From Amycolatopsis cihanbeyliensis (GTDB lineage: Bacteria > Actinomycetota > Actinomycetes > Mycobacteriales > Pseudonocardiaceae), in contig NZ_VFML01000002.1 of assembly GCF_006715045.1 (NCBI RefSeq), positions 62,001-126,000 on the forward strand: a DNA stretch of 64,000 nucleotides, read 5' to 3'. Below the pieces are notes generated by a model that was given only the letters and a program-made list of their open reading frames with translations, ran no database searches and was not told the DNA's origin. The stretch's first letter is position 1. Every line of letters starts with the position of its first letter. Made by a program: the position numbers and the translations under genes. Of this stretch, positions 1 to 8,009 are shown piece after piece.

Positions 1-1
1 G

Positions 2-607
2 TATGGTTTCAACGAGGGCGATGGTGAGGTCGCGGTGGACAGCGGCGGCCACCGAAACCACGGCGAGCTCTCCGGCCCGCTACGAGTGTCCGGTGGCCGA
101 TACGGGGATGGCCTGTGGTTCGACGGGGTCGATGACTGGGTCGAGGTACCCGCCTCGCGCAGTCTCGCGGCACCCTGGTTCACCGTCGAACTGTGGACCC
201 TGCCGAGCAGCTTCCGGGATCGCTGGCAGATCGGTGCCCTTCGCGGCAGCCAGCGGGACATCGAGTACGGGCTCTACCCGAGTACCCCGGACAAGGGTCC
301 CGGCGCGGTGGCGACGCCACGGCGGCACCGCAACGAGCTCACCACCGACGAGTTCATCTCGGTCGACGAGTGGACACACCTCGCCCTTACCTACGACGGC
401 AGGGCACTGCGGCTGTACGTGAACGGGACGCAGGTACGGGAGCAGGAGGCCCGGGGTGCGGTATGGCCCTCCGATCCCGCCCTCTGGTTCGGCGGTACTC
501 CGGCCGGCGAGGACCTGCTCCACGGTATCCTCGACGAGATCGGAGTCTACAACCGTGCCCTCTCGCCTGCGGAGATCGCCAAGGACATGGAACGTCCGGT
601 GGATTGA
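2..607 (+). CDS. LamG/concanavalin-like domain protein, C-terminal part (5' end outside window)
   Basis: The reading frame is open from the first bases and ends at TGA 605-607; the true start lies upstream of the window. The visible 201 residues are one LamG-like jellyroll domain. It opens with YGFNEGDG and DSGGHRNHGELSG, continues with LWFDGVDDWVEVP and WTHLALTYDGRALRLYVNG, and closes with GILDEIGVYNRALSPAEI, the typical end of this fold. Such domains bind carbohydrate or protein ligands and are usually C-terminal modules of secreted enzymes. The catalytic part, if there is one, is not visible, so no function is given. Confidence 0.85.
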   Translation, partial: YGFNEGDGEVAVDSGGHRNHGELSGPLRVSGGRYGDGLWFDGVDDWVEVPASRSLAAPWFTVELWTLPSSFRDRWQIGALRGSQRDIEYGLYPSTPDKGPGAVATPRRHRNELTTDEFISVDEWTHLALTYDGRALRLYVNGTQVREQEARGAVWPSDPALWFGGTPAGEDLLHGILDEIGVYNRALSPAEIAKDMERPVD

Positions 608-633
608 GCGGAACCGGCCGCGCGGCCGGTTCC

Positions 634-1779
634 TCACCCCGTCGACAACGCAACAGTGCTGGTCAGTTCCGAGATCAGGGAGCCGACCTGATCCGTCTCG
701 AGCAGGAAGCCGTCGTGCCCGTACCGCGAGGAGATCACCCGCACCGGGCCGGCACCCTCGATGCCCGCGGCGAGTTCCTCCTGCTGCTGGAGCGGGTACA
801 GCCGGTCGGTGTCGATCCCCGCCACCGTCACCTCGGCCCGTATCCTTCGTAGCGCCGCGGCCACCCCGGCACGGCCCCTGCCGACATCGTGCCGGTTCAT
901 GGCCTCGGACAGCAGCACGTAGCTGGCGGCGTCGAAACGTTGCGCCAGCTTGCCAGCCTGATGATCCAAATAGGACTCTACCGCGAACCTGCCGCCCTGG
1001 TGGGGATCCTCCCCCGCCTGCGCGGTACGGCCGAACCGGTCGGCGAGCTCGGAGGCGCTGCGATAGGTGGTGTGCGCGATCCTGCGCGCGGTTCCGAGCC
1101 CGCACCGGGGCCCGGAACCGGTGAGATGGTAGTCACCGCCGAGCCAGTCGGGGTCGCCGCGAATCGCCGCGAGCTGCGCCGCGGTCCAGGCGATCTGGTC
1201 GGCGCCGCTCGCCGCGCAGGCCGCCAGCACCAGCAGGCGGCGCACCCGGTTCGGGAAGGTGATCGCCCATTCCAACGCGCGCATCCCGCCCATCGACCCG
1301 CCGAGCACCAGTGCCCACTCCCGGATGCCGAGCTCGTCGGCGAGCGCGGCCTCCGCCACCACCGTGTCCCGGATCGACAACCGGGGGAACCGGCTGCCCC
1401 ACGGCCGCCCGTCCGCCGCCGGGCCTGCCGGGCCGGTGCTGCCCTGGCAGCCGCCCAGCACGTTCGGCGCGACCACGAACAGCTCCCTGGTGTCCAGCGC
1501 CCGACCCGGGCCGATCACCCCGTCCCACCAACCCGGCGTCGGATGGCCGGCGCCCGCGGGCCCGGCCGCGTGACTGTCCCCGGTCAGCGCATGCAGGACC
1601 AGCACCGCGTTCCCACCGCCCGCGCTCGGCACTCCCCAGGTCTCGTAGGCGAGCCGGTAACCGGGCAGCACCTCGCCCCCGGACAGCGGCAGCGGACCCG
1701 GTGCGGTGAACCACCGGCGCCGCCCGGGTGGATCCCCCGGGCGCCACGCGCCGGTCACCGGGACGACACCCGCGGTCAC
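634..1779 (-). CDS. metX: homoserine O-acetyltransferase
   Basis: MetX moves an acetyl group from acetyl-CoA to the hydroxyl of L-homoserine, activating it for sulfur incorporation in cytoplasmic methionine synthesis. The 381-residue protein has the family's alpha/beta-hydrolase fold: nucleophile-elbow Ser in GGSMGGMRALEW, the upstream LHALTGDSHA segment, and the catalytic His region YGHDGFLLE near the C-terminus. Length is normal. Its ATG overlaps the TGA of metY by 4 bases, so the two are translationally coupled, and the two enzymes catalyse consecutive steps. A GTP cyclohydrolase or lipase reading is excluded by the complete MetX-specific motif order. Confidence 0.95.
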   Translation of the reverse strand: MTAGVVPVTGAWRPGDPPGRRRWFTAPGPLPLSGGEVLPGYRLAYETWGVPSAGGGNAVLVLHALTGDSHAAGPAGAGHPTPGWWDGVIGPGRALDTRELFVVAPNVLGGCQGSTGPAGPAADGRPWGSRFPRLSIRDTVVAEAALADELGIREWALVLGGSMGGMRALEWAITFPNRVRRLLVLAACAASGADQIAWTAAQLAAIRGDPDWLGGDYHLTGSGPRCGLGTARRIAHTTYRSASELADRFGRTAQAGEDPHQGGRFAVESYLDHQAGKLAQRFDAASYVLLSEAMNRHDVGRGRAGVAAALRRIRAEVTVAGIDTDRLYPLQQQEELAAGIEGAGPVRVISSRYGHDGFLLETDQVGSLISELTSTVALSTG

Positions 1780-3083
1780 AGCGCTTCCTTCGCCGCCAGG
1801 AATCCCGCCTCCAGGTCGGCCCGGAGATCCTCGATTCCCTCCAGCCCGACCGACAGCCGCACGAGGCCGGGCGTGACCCCGGCCACGGCCTGCTCCTCGG
1901 GGGCGAGCTGGGAATGCGTGGTGCTCGCCGGGTGCACGATCAGGCTACGCACATCGCCGATGTTGACCAGTTGGCTGAACAGCCGGGTGCCGTCCACGAA
2001 GGCGCGTCCCGCCTCGACGCCGCCACGCAGGTCGAAGGACACCACCGCACCGGCACCCCGGGGCAGGTACGTCGACGCCGCGGCGTACCACGGACTCGAC
2101 GGCAGGCCCGCGTAGTGCACCACCGCCACCTCCTCCCGGGACTCGAGCCAGGTCGCCAGCTCCCGCGCGTTGGCGACATGCCGCTGGATCCGCAGCGAGA
2201 GTGTCTCGATGCCTTGCAGGATCAGGAAACTGGTGAGCGGGGCGATCGCGGCGCCGGTGTCGCGGAGCAGTTGCACCCGCAGCTTCGCGGCGAACGAGCC
2301 GGGCCCGAGCGCTTCCCAGTAGCGCAACCCGTGGTAGCTCGGGTCCGGTTCGGAGAAGTCCGGGAACCGGCCCGGGTACGCGCCGAAGTCGAAGGTTCCG
2401 CCATCCACCACGATTCCGGCGATGGCGGTACCGTGCCCGCCGAGGTACTTCGTCGCCGAATGCACCACGATGTCCGCCCCGTGGTCGATCGGCCGTAGCA
2501 GGTACGGGGTTGGCACGGTGTTGTCCACCACCAGCGGCACCCCCGAGTCGTGTGCCACCCGCGCTACCGCGGCGACATCGAGCACATTGGAGCGCGGGTT
2601 ACCGAGGGACTCGGCAAAGAACAGTTTGGTGTTCGGCCGCGCCGCGGCCCGCCACTGCTCCAGGTCATCCGGATCGGTCACGAAGGAGACCTCGATGCCG
2701 AGCTTCGGCAACGTGTAATGGAACAGGTTGTAGGTGCCCCCGTACAGGGACGCGCTGGACACCAGATGGTCACCCGCCCGCGCGAGGTTGAGCACGGTCG
2801 CGGTCTCCGCCGCCTGGCCCGAGGCGAAGGCCACAGCCGCCACCCCACCCTCCAGGGCGGCCACCCGCTGCTCGAGCACCTCCTGGGTCGGATTGTTGAT
2901 CCGGGTGTAGATGTTTCCCGGCTCGGCGAGGCTGAACAGGTCCGCGCCGTGCTGCGTGTCCCGGAACACGTACGAGGTGGTCTGGTAGATCGGGGTCGCC
3001 CTGGCACCGGTGGCCGGATCCGGCGCGGCACCGGCGTGAATCTGCCGGGTTTCGAACGACCATCCGGTGGATGTACTGGTCAT
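1776..3083 (-). CDS. metY: O-acetylhomoserine sulfhydrylase (PLP-dependent)
   Basis: This enzyme uses the product of MetX, O-acetyl-L-homoserine, and sulfide to make L-homocysteine. It is 435 residues long, normal for the Cys/Met-metabolism PLP family. Visible hallmarks are the N-terminal TRQIHAGAAPDPATGAR, the substrate-loop YTRINNPTQ, the FASGQAAE phosphate-binding stretch and the PLP-lysine motif HSATKYLGGHGT. The start ATG follows a GGAGG ribosome-binding site 11 bases upstream, and that site is buried in an inverted repeat (separate entry), pointing to translational control. It is the first gene of metY-metX and lies 126 bases after the XRE-cupin gene on the same strand. Confidence 0.95.
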   Translation of the reverse strand: MTSTSTGWSFETRQIHAGAAPDPATGARATPIYQTTSYVFRDTQHGADLFSLAEPGNIYTRINNPTQEVLEQRVAALEGGVAAVAFASGQAAETATVLNLARAGDHLVSSASLYGGTYNLFHYTLPKLGIEVSFVTDPDDLEQWRAAARPNTKLFFAESLGNPRSNVLDVAAVARVAHDSGVPLVVDNTVPTPYLLRPIDHGADIVVHSATKYLGGHGTAIAGIVVDGGTFDFGAYPGRFPDFSEPDPSYHGLRYWEALGPGSFAAKLRVQLLRDTGAAIAPLTSFLILQGIETLSLRIQRHVANARELATWLESREEVAVVHYAGLPSSPWYAAASTYLPRGAGAVVSFDLRGGVEAGRAFVDGTRLFSQLVNIGDVRSLIVHPASTTHSQLAPEEQAVAGVTPGLVRLSVGLEGIEDLRADLEAGFLAAKEAL

Positions 3084-3094
3084 GTGCTGCCTTT

Positions 3095-3145
3095 CCTCCG
3101 TGCTCAGCGGTCTCGGGTGATCACCCGGGAATACTCACACGGAGG
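3095..3145 (-). promoter_or_regulatory. metY leader hairpin sequestering the Shine-Dalgarno
   Basis: In the metY leader, arms CCTCCGTG and CACGGAGG (plus-strand 3138-3145 and 3095-3102) are perfectly complementary over 8 bp. The GGAGG of the second arm is the metY ribosome-binding site. Inside sits a 14-base palindrome CGGGTGATCACCCG at 3114-3127. A folded leader would hide the RBS. No standard SAM-riboswitch core was recognised by eye, so whether this is a riboswitch, a protein site or both is open. Confidence 0.5.
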
Positions 3146-3209
3146 CACTGGAAGTCACATGCCATCTCAATAGCCGGAAACCTCGTCATTAGTTTCGCAC
3201 TGAACAAAA

Positions 3210-3779
3210 CTATTTCTTGTCGCGCGGTTTCGCCCGGATGTGCATACGTTCGCCCTGTGGTCCGAACAGGCTGATGATCTCCACCGGCGCCTCCCCCGTG
3301 CTGCCGAACCAGTGCGGGAGCCGGGTGTCGAATTCCGCTGCCTCCCCGGTCGTGAGCACGACGTCGTGGTCGGCGAGCACCAACCGGAGCTTCCCGTTGA
3401 GCACGTACAACCACTCGTAACCCTCGTGGGTTCGTGGATCGGGACTGCTCCGGTCGCGCCCGATGACCATTTTGAACGCCTGCAGCCCGCCCGGCCGCTG
3501 GGTGAGCGGAACCACCGTGGCGTCCCCACGCTTGACCGGTTTCAGCCGCACCCGCGGGTCACCGACCGGCGGGGCGCCGACCAACTCGTCCAACGGCACC
3601 TGATGCGCCTGCGCGATCGGCAGCAGCAGTTCGAGGCTGGGCTTGCGCTGCCCGGACTCCATCCTGGACAGCGTGCTGACCGAGATCCCGGTGGTCTCCG
3701 ACAGCGAGGCGAGCGTGCACCGGCGCTGCTGCCGGATGTGCTTGAGGCGCGGCCCGACGCCGGCGAGTACGTCTTCCAT
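3210..3779 (-). CDS. XRE-family regulator with C-terminal cupin domain
   Basis: This 189-residue protein has an N-terminal helix-turn-helix (LKHIRQQRRCTLASLSETTGISVSTLSRMESG, cited in parts: TLASLSETTG, VSTLSRMESG) and a C-terminal cupin (EGYEWLYVLNGKLRLVL, LTTGEAAEFDTRLPHW). The family senses small ligands through the cupin and represses or activates nearby metabolic genes. ATG 3779 is chosen because it lies about 7 bases after a strong -10/-35 pair, giving a leaderless mRNA. Upstream in-frame codons exist but precede that promoter. It precedes metY-metX in the same direction, so a role in sulfur amino acid control is possible; that link is inference only. Confidence 0.88.
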   Translation of the reverse strand: MEDVLAGVGPRLKHIRQQRRCTLASLSETTGISVSTLSRMESGQRKPSLELLLPIAQAHQVPLDELVGAPPVGDPRVRLKPVKRGDATVVPLTQRPGGLQAFKMVIGRDRSSPDPRTHEGYEWLYVLNGKLRLVLADHDVVLTTGEAAEFDTRLPHWFGSTGEAPVEIISLFGPQGERMHIRAKPRDKK

Positions 3780-3786
3780 GGCCTCT

Positions 3787-3815
3787 ATTGCAGAAACAGC
3801 AACAAGGTTTGTCAA
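3787..3815 (-). promoter_or_regulatory. promoter of the XRE-cupin gene, leaderless type
   Basis: Read on the minus strand there is TTGACA (3815-3810, perfect -35), a 17-base spacer and TGCAAT (3792-3787, -10). The ATG at 3779 follows the -10 by 7 bases, where transcription should begin, so the mRNA probably has no leader. Confidence 0.65.
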
Positions 3816-3885
3816 GTTGGTCGGGTCGTGCCCGCCATGGCCGACCTGCCGGAACCGAGGGCGAGACGCACGGCCGGTACCGAGG

Positions 3886-5103
3886 TCAGGAGCCGCCTGA
3901 GCCGAACGAGAGCGGGTGGTCGTAGAGCTCGGCGAGCAGCCCGGCACAGGCCGCCACCGCCTGCACATCGGGCCCGAACCGGGTGACCTGCACGAGGTCG
4001 GTGCCCGGGAGCACGGTCGTATCGGCGAAGGCGCGCAGCAGGTCGTCCAGGTACTCCGGCGCGTCCGTGATGGCCTGCCCGCCGAGCACCACCAGCTCGG
4101 GGTCCACGATGTCCCGCAGCAGCCCGACCGCTCGCCCCAGTGCCCGTGCCCGCTCGCTCAGGATCCGCCGGGCACGGGCGCTGCCCGCGAGCGCGGCCTC
4201 CCGCAGCGCCCCGATGTCCGGCAGGCTGATCACTTCGGTTCGGGCCGCGGCCTCGACCACCCGCTGCTCGGCGACCGTGGCTTCCAGGCAGCCGGTGCGG
4301 CCGCAGGGGCAGGCGGCGTCCCCGCCGACCGGAAGGTGCGCGATCGTGCCGGCGCGCCCGGGTCCGCGGTGCAGCCGCCCGTGCGCGGCGATGGCGACAC
4401 CGACCGTCTGCCGCGCGTAGAAGTACAGCGAGCTGCGGTGCAGGCCGGCGTCACCGAACAGCAGCTCCGCCGCCGCCATCGCGGGCAGGTGCCCGTTCAG
4501 GCGCACCGGAAGACCGGTGGCCTCCGCGAGCGCCGCCCGCGCCGGGACACCGGACCAGCCCAGCCGCTCGTGCTCGAGCAGGCCGTGCAGGTCGTCGACC
4601 CGCCCACCGGTGGCCAGGCCCACGCCGATGATCCGGCGGTCCGGCCAGGATCGGCACAACGCCCGGACCGCCGCGCCGAGCTCGGCGAGCGCCCGCGCGG
4701 CACCGGTGGTCGGGGTGGGCACGCGCTCGCTGGTGAGCAGATTGCCGCGCAGGTCGGCAAGGCCGTAGGTGGTGGTCGTCACCCCGATGTGCACCCCGCA
4801 GGCGGCCACCACGTCGTTCAACTCTACCGGCACGGTCGGCCTGCCGACGCCACCCTCGCGGAGCGGGCCGGGCAGGTCACGCAGCAACTCGAGCTCGATC
4901 AGTTCTCCCACCTGCCGGCTCACCGTGGGTACGCTCAGCCCGGTGCGCCGCGCGATCTCCGCACGGGACAGCGGCGCGGCCACCCGCACCGCCGCCAGCA
5001 CCGCGGCGGCGTTCGACTCGCGTACGCCGTTGCCGTTGTTCCCCCCGCTGCCCACGACACGACGCAATACCGCGGGCACCGCGGTGTCAACGGCGTCCGC
5101 CAT
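3886..5103 (-). CDS. ROK-family transcriptional regulator
   Basis: At 405 residues it has the usual ROK repressor size. An N-terminal winged helix (PLSRAEIARRTGLSVPTVSR) binds DNA. The rest is a ROK sugar-kinase-like fold with the zinc/structural motif CPCGRTGC and the late LVVLGGQAITDAPEY segment. Such proteins repress carbohydrate genes and release DNA on sugar binding. It follows the MFS exporter gene with a 17-base overlap, so the two are cotranscribed; it may control that transporter. The ligand cannot be told from the sequence. Confidence 0.88.
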   Translation of the reverse strand: MADAVDTAVPAVLRRVVGSGGNNGNGVRESNAAAVLAAVRVAAPLSRAEIARRTGLSVPTVSRQVGELIELELLRDLPGPLREGGVGRPTVPVELNDVVAACGVHIGVTTTTYGLADLRGNLLTSERVPTPTTGAARALAELGAAVRALCRSWPDRRIIGVGLATGGRVDDLHGLLEHERLGWSGVPARAALAEATGLPVRLNGHLPAMAAAELLFGDAGLHRSSLYFYARQTVGVAIAAHGRLHRGPGRAGTIAHLPVGGDAACPCGRTGCLEATVAEQRVVEAAARTEVISLPDIGALREAALAGSARARRILSERARALGRAVGLLRDIVDPELVVLGGQAITDAPEYLDDLLRAFADTTVLPGTDLVQVTRFGPDVQAVAACAGLLAELYDHPLSFGSGGS

Positions 5104-6334
5104 CCGGGAGCAACGCGCCCTCCGGTGCGCGTTCGGCGTCGTGCATCGCGGTGTCGGTCACGATCCGCATACCGGCCAGCGCGCCGAGCACCACCAGTGC
5201 CATCAGGGCGAACACCGCACGCAGCCCGAGCAGTTCCGCCAGCAGGCCACCGGCGACGGCACCCAGCGGCCTGGTGCCCCATGCGACAAGGCGGAATCCA
5301 CTGTTCATCCGCCCCAGCAGGTGCGGGGGCGTGATCCGCTGGCGCAGCGAGACCACGACCACGTTCCAGCCGATGATGCCGGCGCCGCCGAGGAAGAACG
5401 CGGCGCCGATCAGGTAGGGGTTCACGGTCACAGCCGGGATACCGACCAGCAGTGCGGCGGACACTGTGGACAGCATCAGGCACCGCGCCCTGCCGAGCAC
5501 TCGCTCCAGCCACGCGGTGACGAGGGATCCGAGTAGGCTCCCGGCGGCCATGGTGGCCAGCAGTACGCCGTAGGCCTGCTCGGACAGCCCCATCGGGGAG
5601 GCAGGTCCGACCGCGTACAGCACGAGCAGTGCGGTGGTCGCACTGGTGGCGAAGTTGACCGCGCCGGTCATCGCGGCGAACGTGCGCAGCAACCGGTTTC
5701 GCCACAGGAAGCGCAACCCCTCCGCGATCTCGGCACGCAGGGTGGTGTTCCCTTCCCGCTCGACCCGGAACCGGCCGCGCACCAGCAGCAGCGCGGCGAC
5801 GGCCAGCACCCACAGCGCGCTCGGCGCCGCCAGCGCGACGGCCGCGCCCGTCGCCACCAGGAACCCAGCCAGCGTTGGGCCGGCGAACTCGTTGGCGGTC
5901 AGCTCGACCGCGTACAGCCGCCCGTTCGCGCGGGAAAGCTGATCGCCGGGCACCAGCTGCGGCATGATCGACTGGGCCGCGGTGTCGTGGATCGTCTCGG
6001 CGACGCCGAGGCCGAACGCGACCAGGTACAACGCCCAGATCGAGCCGAGGTCCAGCAGCACGACCAGCGCCAGTGCGCCCAGCAACGACCCGCGCAGCAG
6101 GTTGGCGCCGAGCATCGCCCCGCGGCGATCCAGCCGGTCGGCGAGCGCGCCCGCGGGCAGGGCGAACAGCAGCCACGGCACGGTCGCCGCGAAGGCCAGT
6201 CCTGCGATCAGCGTGGGTGACCGGGTGAACTGCACGGCCACCAGCGGCAGCCCGACCTTGACCAGCCCGTCCGCCAGGTTGGAAAGGCCGGAGGAGGTCC
6301 ACAGCCGCCAGTAGGCGGCACCGAGGTTCGACAC
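5087..6334 (-). CDS. MFS exporter (enterobactin-exporter EntS/MFS_3-like)
   Basis: A 415-residue integral membrane protein with about twelve hydrophobic segments. It carries the MFS loop signature PAGALADRLDRR between helices 2 and 3 and the central APSALWVLAVAALLLVRGRF half. The pattern YWRLWTSSGLSNLADGL at the N-terminus is typical of the MFS_3 drug/siderophore exporter group. The start is uncertain: GTG 6334 is used because a TTGAGA-N17-AATCCT pair lies just before it; an in-frame TTG at 6370 is the alternative. It is divergent from an ArsR-like gene and overlaps the downstream ROK gene. The substrate is unknown. Confidence 0.85.
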   Translation of the reverse strand: MSNLGAAYWRLWTSSGLSNLADGLVKVGLPLVAVQFTRSPTLIAGLAFAATVPWLLFALPAGALADRLDRRGAMLGANLLRGSLLGALALVVLLDLGSIWALYLVAFGLGVAETIHDTAAQSIMPQLVPGDQLSRANGRLYAVELTANEFAGPTLAGFLVATGAAVALAAPSALWVLAVAALLLVRGRFRVEREGNTTLRAEIAEGLRFLWRNRLLRTFAAMTGAVNFATSATTALLVLYAVGPASPMGLSEQAYGVLLATMAAGSLLGSLVTAWLERVLGRARCLMLSTVSAALLVGIPAVTVNPYLIGAAFFLGGAGIIGWNVVVVSLRQRITPPHLLGRMNSGFRLVAWGTRPLGAVAGGLLAELLGLRAVFALMALVVLGALAGMRIVTDTAMHDAERAPEGALLPDGGRR

Positions 6335-6404
6335 CCAATGGAGGATTGCACATCGATGGGCTTTTCTCAATCAGTCTCTCACGGCGATGGGCTACCCTGC
6401 CGCC

Positions 6405-6944
6405 ATGCGGGATCAGCACACCGAGGAGTCCGCGCCTGGCCCGCGGGAACGACGTGCGGTCACGGCGGAAGAGGCCAAGGCGCTGGGGCATCCGTTGCGG
6501 CAGCGCATCCTGCGGTTGTGCCGGCAGCGGGAACTGACCAACAAGCAGCTGGCCGACCGGCTGGGCCGGGACCCGGGCACCGTGCTCTACCACGTCCGCC
6601 AGCTGGTCGAGGCCGGCCTGCTGGCCCAGGCGGAGGTGCGCACCGGTGACAGCGGCGCCCTGGAGAAGCCCTACCGGTCGACCACCCACACCTGGTGGCT
6701 GAGCATCCCGGTCGCCGAGGCCGGGTCCACCCCGCTCGAGGCGTTCCAGGAGGAGTTCGCCGAGGCGGGCCCGGACTCCCTGCGTACCTTCGCGCGTTTC
6801 ATGCTGCACCTGTCCGCCGAGGATGTGGCCGAGCTGGATCGGCGCATCTGCGCGGTGATCGACGAGTACGTGGAGACCGACGACCGGCGCCTCGACCAGC
6901 CGGTGCACGGCGGCATCGTGGTCCTGCACCGACTCGCCGAATGA
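6405..6944 (+). CDS. ArsR-type winged-helix regulator
   Basis: The 179-residue protein carries a winged helix of the HTH_20/ArsR group: EEAKALGHPLRQRILRL, then the recognition region LTNKQLADRLGRDPGTVLYHVR and wing EAGLLAQAEV. The C-terminal part is a helical domain without obvious metal cysteines, so metal sensing is unlikely. It faces away from the MFS exporter gene with about 70 bases between them, a classic layout for a local repressor of an efflux pump. The 9-base direct repeat CGATGGGCT at 6354-6362 and 6385-6393 could be its operator. ATG 6405 is used; ATG 6387 is possible. Confidence 0.85.
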   Translation: MRDQHTEESAPGPRERRAVTAEEAKALGHPLRQRILRLCRQRELTNKQLADRLGRDPGTVLYHVRQLVEAGLLAQAEVRTGDSGALEKPYRSTTHTWWLSIPVAEAGSTPLEAFQEEFAEAGPDSLRTFARFMLHLSAEDVAELDRRICAVIDEYVETDDRRLDQPVHGGIVVLHRLAE

Positions 6945-6946
6945 CG

Positions 6947-6985
6947 TGAGCGGCAAACTCACGCGCGTGGACGGCAAACACGCGG
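6947..6985 (+). repeat. CGGCAAAC 21-bp-period repeat, site A (2 units)
   Basis: CGGCAAAC occurs at 6951-6958 and 6972-6979, 21 bases apart, right after the stop of the ArsR-like gene. Each copy is the loop of a small hairpin: GTGAG/CTCAC around the first, CGCGTG/CACGCG around the second. The same element recurs at sites B (28690) and C (42851). Confidence 0.7.
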
Positions 6986-6997
6986 GGAGGGAGGACC

Positions 6998-7663
6998 GTG
7001 ACACCTCGGCCCTACGTGCTGCTCTCGGTGGCCGTGTCGCTGGACGGCTACATCGACGACGGGAGCGCGACCCGGCTGATGCTCTCCAATGAGCAGGATG
7101 TCGAGCGGATGCATCGGGTGCGGGCGGGGGTGGACGCCATCCTGGTGGGGGCCAACACGGTCCGCACCGACGACCCTCGCCTCACCGTACGGTTCGGTGT
7201 CCCGGCGGACCCGGTGAAGGTCACCATCACCGCCGGCGGTCGGCTCGACCCCTCCGCCCGCTTCTTCACGACCGGGGATGCCGGCAAGCTGGTCTACACC
7301 CCGACCTCGGTGGCGCCCGCGGTGCGCGACCGGCTCGGCGGGGTGGCCACCGTGATCGGCGCCGGCGACCCGCTCGACCCGCGGCGCGTGCTCGCCGACC
7401 TGGCCGCGCGGAACGTGGAACGCCTCATGGTGGAGGGTGGCGGCGCGATCCACACGATGTTCCTCACCGAGGGACTCGCCGACGAGCTGCAACTGGTCTG
7501 CGCGCCGTTCTTCGTCGGGGACCCCGAGGCACCGCGGTTCGTGCGTCCCGGCACGTTCCCGCAGGACGCCGAGCACCCGCTGACCCTGGCCGAGGTACGG
7601 CGGCTCGGCGATGTCGTCCTGCTGCGCTATCTGTCCCCCGGCGGAAAGGAAGACGAGGCATGA
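6998..7663 (+). CDS. RibD C-terminal (dihydrofolate-reductase-like) pyrimidine reductase
   Basis: This 221-residue protein is the stand-alone RibD_C/DHFR-like fold. It has the N-terminal strand LSVAVSLDGYID, the substrate/NADPH region GANTVRTDDPRLTVR, and GGGAIHTMFLTEGLADEL. Relatives use NADPH to reduce the ribosyl side chain of 2,5-diaminopyrimidinone phosphates in riboflavin-type pathways. No deaminase domain is attached. GTG 6998 follows GGGGAGGGAGG. Its stop overlaps an ATG (ATGA, 7660-7663) that opens a duplicated small ORF leading into the creatininase gene. The link to the GTP cyclohydrolase-like gene nearby suggests it reduces a GTP-derived pyrimidine. Confidence 0.88.
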   Translation: MTPRPYVLLSVAVSLDGYIDDGSATRLMLSNEQDVERMHRVRAGVDAILVGANTVRTDDPRLTVRFGVPADPVKVTITAGGRLDPSARFFTTGDAGKLVYTPTSVAPAVRDRLGGVATVIGAGDPLDPRRVLADLAARNVERLMVEGGGAIHTMFLTEGLADELQLVCAPFFVGDPEAPRFVRPGTFPQDAEHPLTLAEVRRLGDVVLLRYLSPGGKEDEA

Positions 7664-7836
7664 CACCCCTTGGGTCAACCCGCGGCCGTCACGGTGACCA
7701 CAGAACGCGCCCTCGGCCGAAGGCCCCGCTATCGGGGCGGCGGAGCGCGTGCCCTGGTGACCATACGCCGGGTCGTGCCGGGCGCCCCGTCGACACGATC
7801 GCGGACGCGCGCGAAGCCGCGGAGGAGCAAGCATGA
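7660..7836 (+). CDS. putative 58-residue coupled small ORF, copy 1
   Basis: The frame opens at ATG 7660, overlapping the TGA of the RibD-like gene, and ends at TGA 7834-7836, overlapping the ATG of copy 2. It would encode a very basic, Pro/Arg/Gly-rich peptide of 58 residues with an acidic tail (DTIADAREAAEEQA). GGAAAGGAAGACGAGG precedes it as a plausible ribosome site. Against a real protein, third-position G/C is lower than in neighbours, and three of the four differences from copy 2 change amino acids. It could be a translated spacer that carries ribosomes between enzymes, or a structured RNA with a chance ORF. No family was recognised. Confidence 0.4.
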   Translation: MTPLGSTRGRHGDHRTRPRPKAPLSGRRSACPGDHTPGRAGRPVDTIADAREAAEEQA

Positions 7837-8005
7837 CACCCCTTGGGTCAACCCGCGGCCGTCACGGTGACCACAGGGCGCGCCCTCGGCCGAAGGCCCC
7901 GCTATCGGGGCGGCGGGGCGCGTGCCCTGGTGACCATACGCCGGGTCGTGCCGGGCGCCCCGTCGACACGATCGCGGACGCGCGCGAAGCCGCGAAGGAG
8001 CAAGC
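7660..8005 (+). repeat. tandem duplication, two 173-bp copies
   Basis: Copy 1 spans 7660-7832 and copy 2 spans 7833-8005. They differ at only four positions that I can see (agaac/agggc twice, ggagc/ggggc once, gcggagg/gcgaagg once). Each begins at ATGAC and ends with a GGAG-like ribosome-binding sequence placed for the next ATG. Internal inverted repeats include CCCCGCTATCGGGG and GTCACGGTGAC. The low divergence points to a recent duplication. Confidence 0.95.
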
Positions 8006-8009
8006 ATGA
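7833..8009 (+). CDS. putative 58-residue coupled small ORF, copy 2
   Basis: Second copy of the small frame, ATG 7833 to TGA 8007-8009. It overlaps copy 1 by ATGA at its start and the creatininase ATG (8006) at its end. The AGGAGCAAGC before each ATG is a ribosome site belonging to the repeated unit. Relative to copy 1 it has T-to-A, S-to-G and E-to-K changes. The chain of four ATGA overlaps (reductase, copy 1, copy 2, creatininase) is the strongest argument for translation. The weak codon bias is the argument against it. Function unknown. Confidence 0.4.
   Translation: MTPLGSTRGRHGDHRARPRPKAPLSGRRGACPGDHTPGRAGRPVDTIADAREAAKEQA

Noticed and set aside
3084..3209. Canonical SAM-I or SAM-IV riboswitch before metY
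   Set aside because: I could not find the conserved core or the expected multi-stem order in 126 bases; only the ribosome-site stem is clear.
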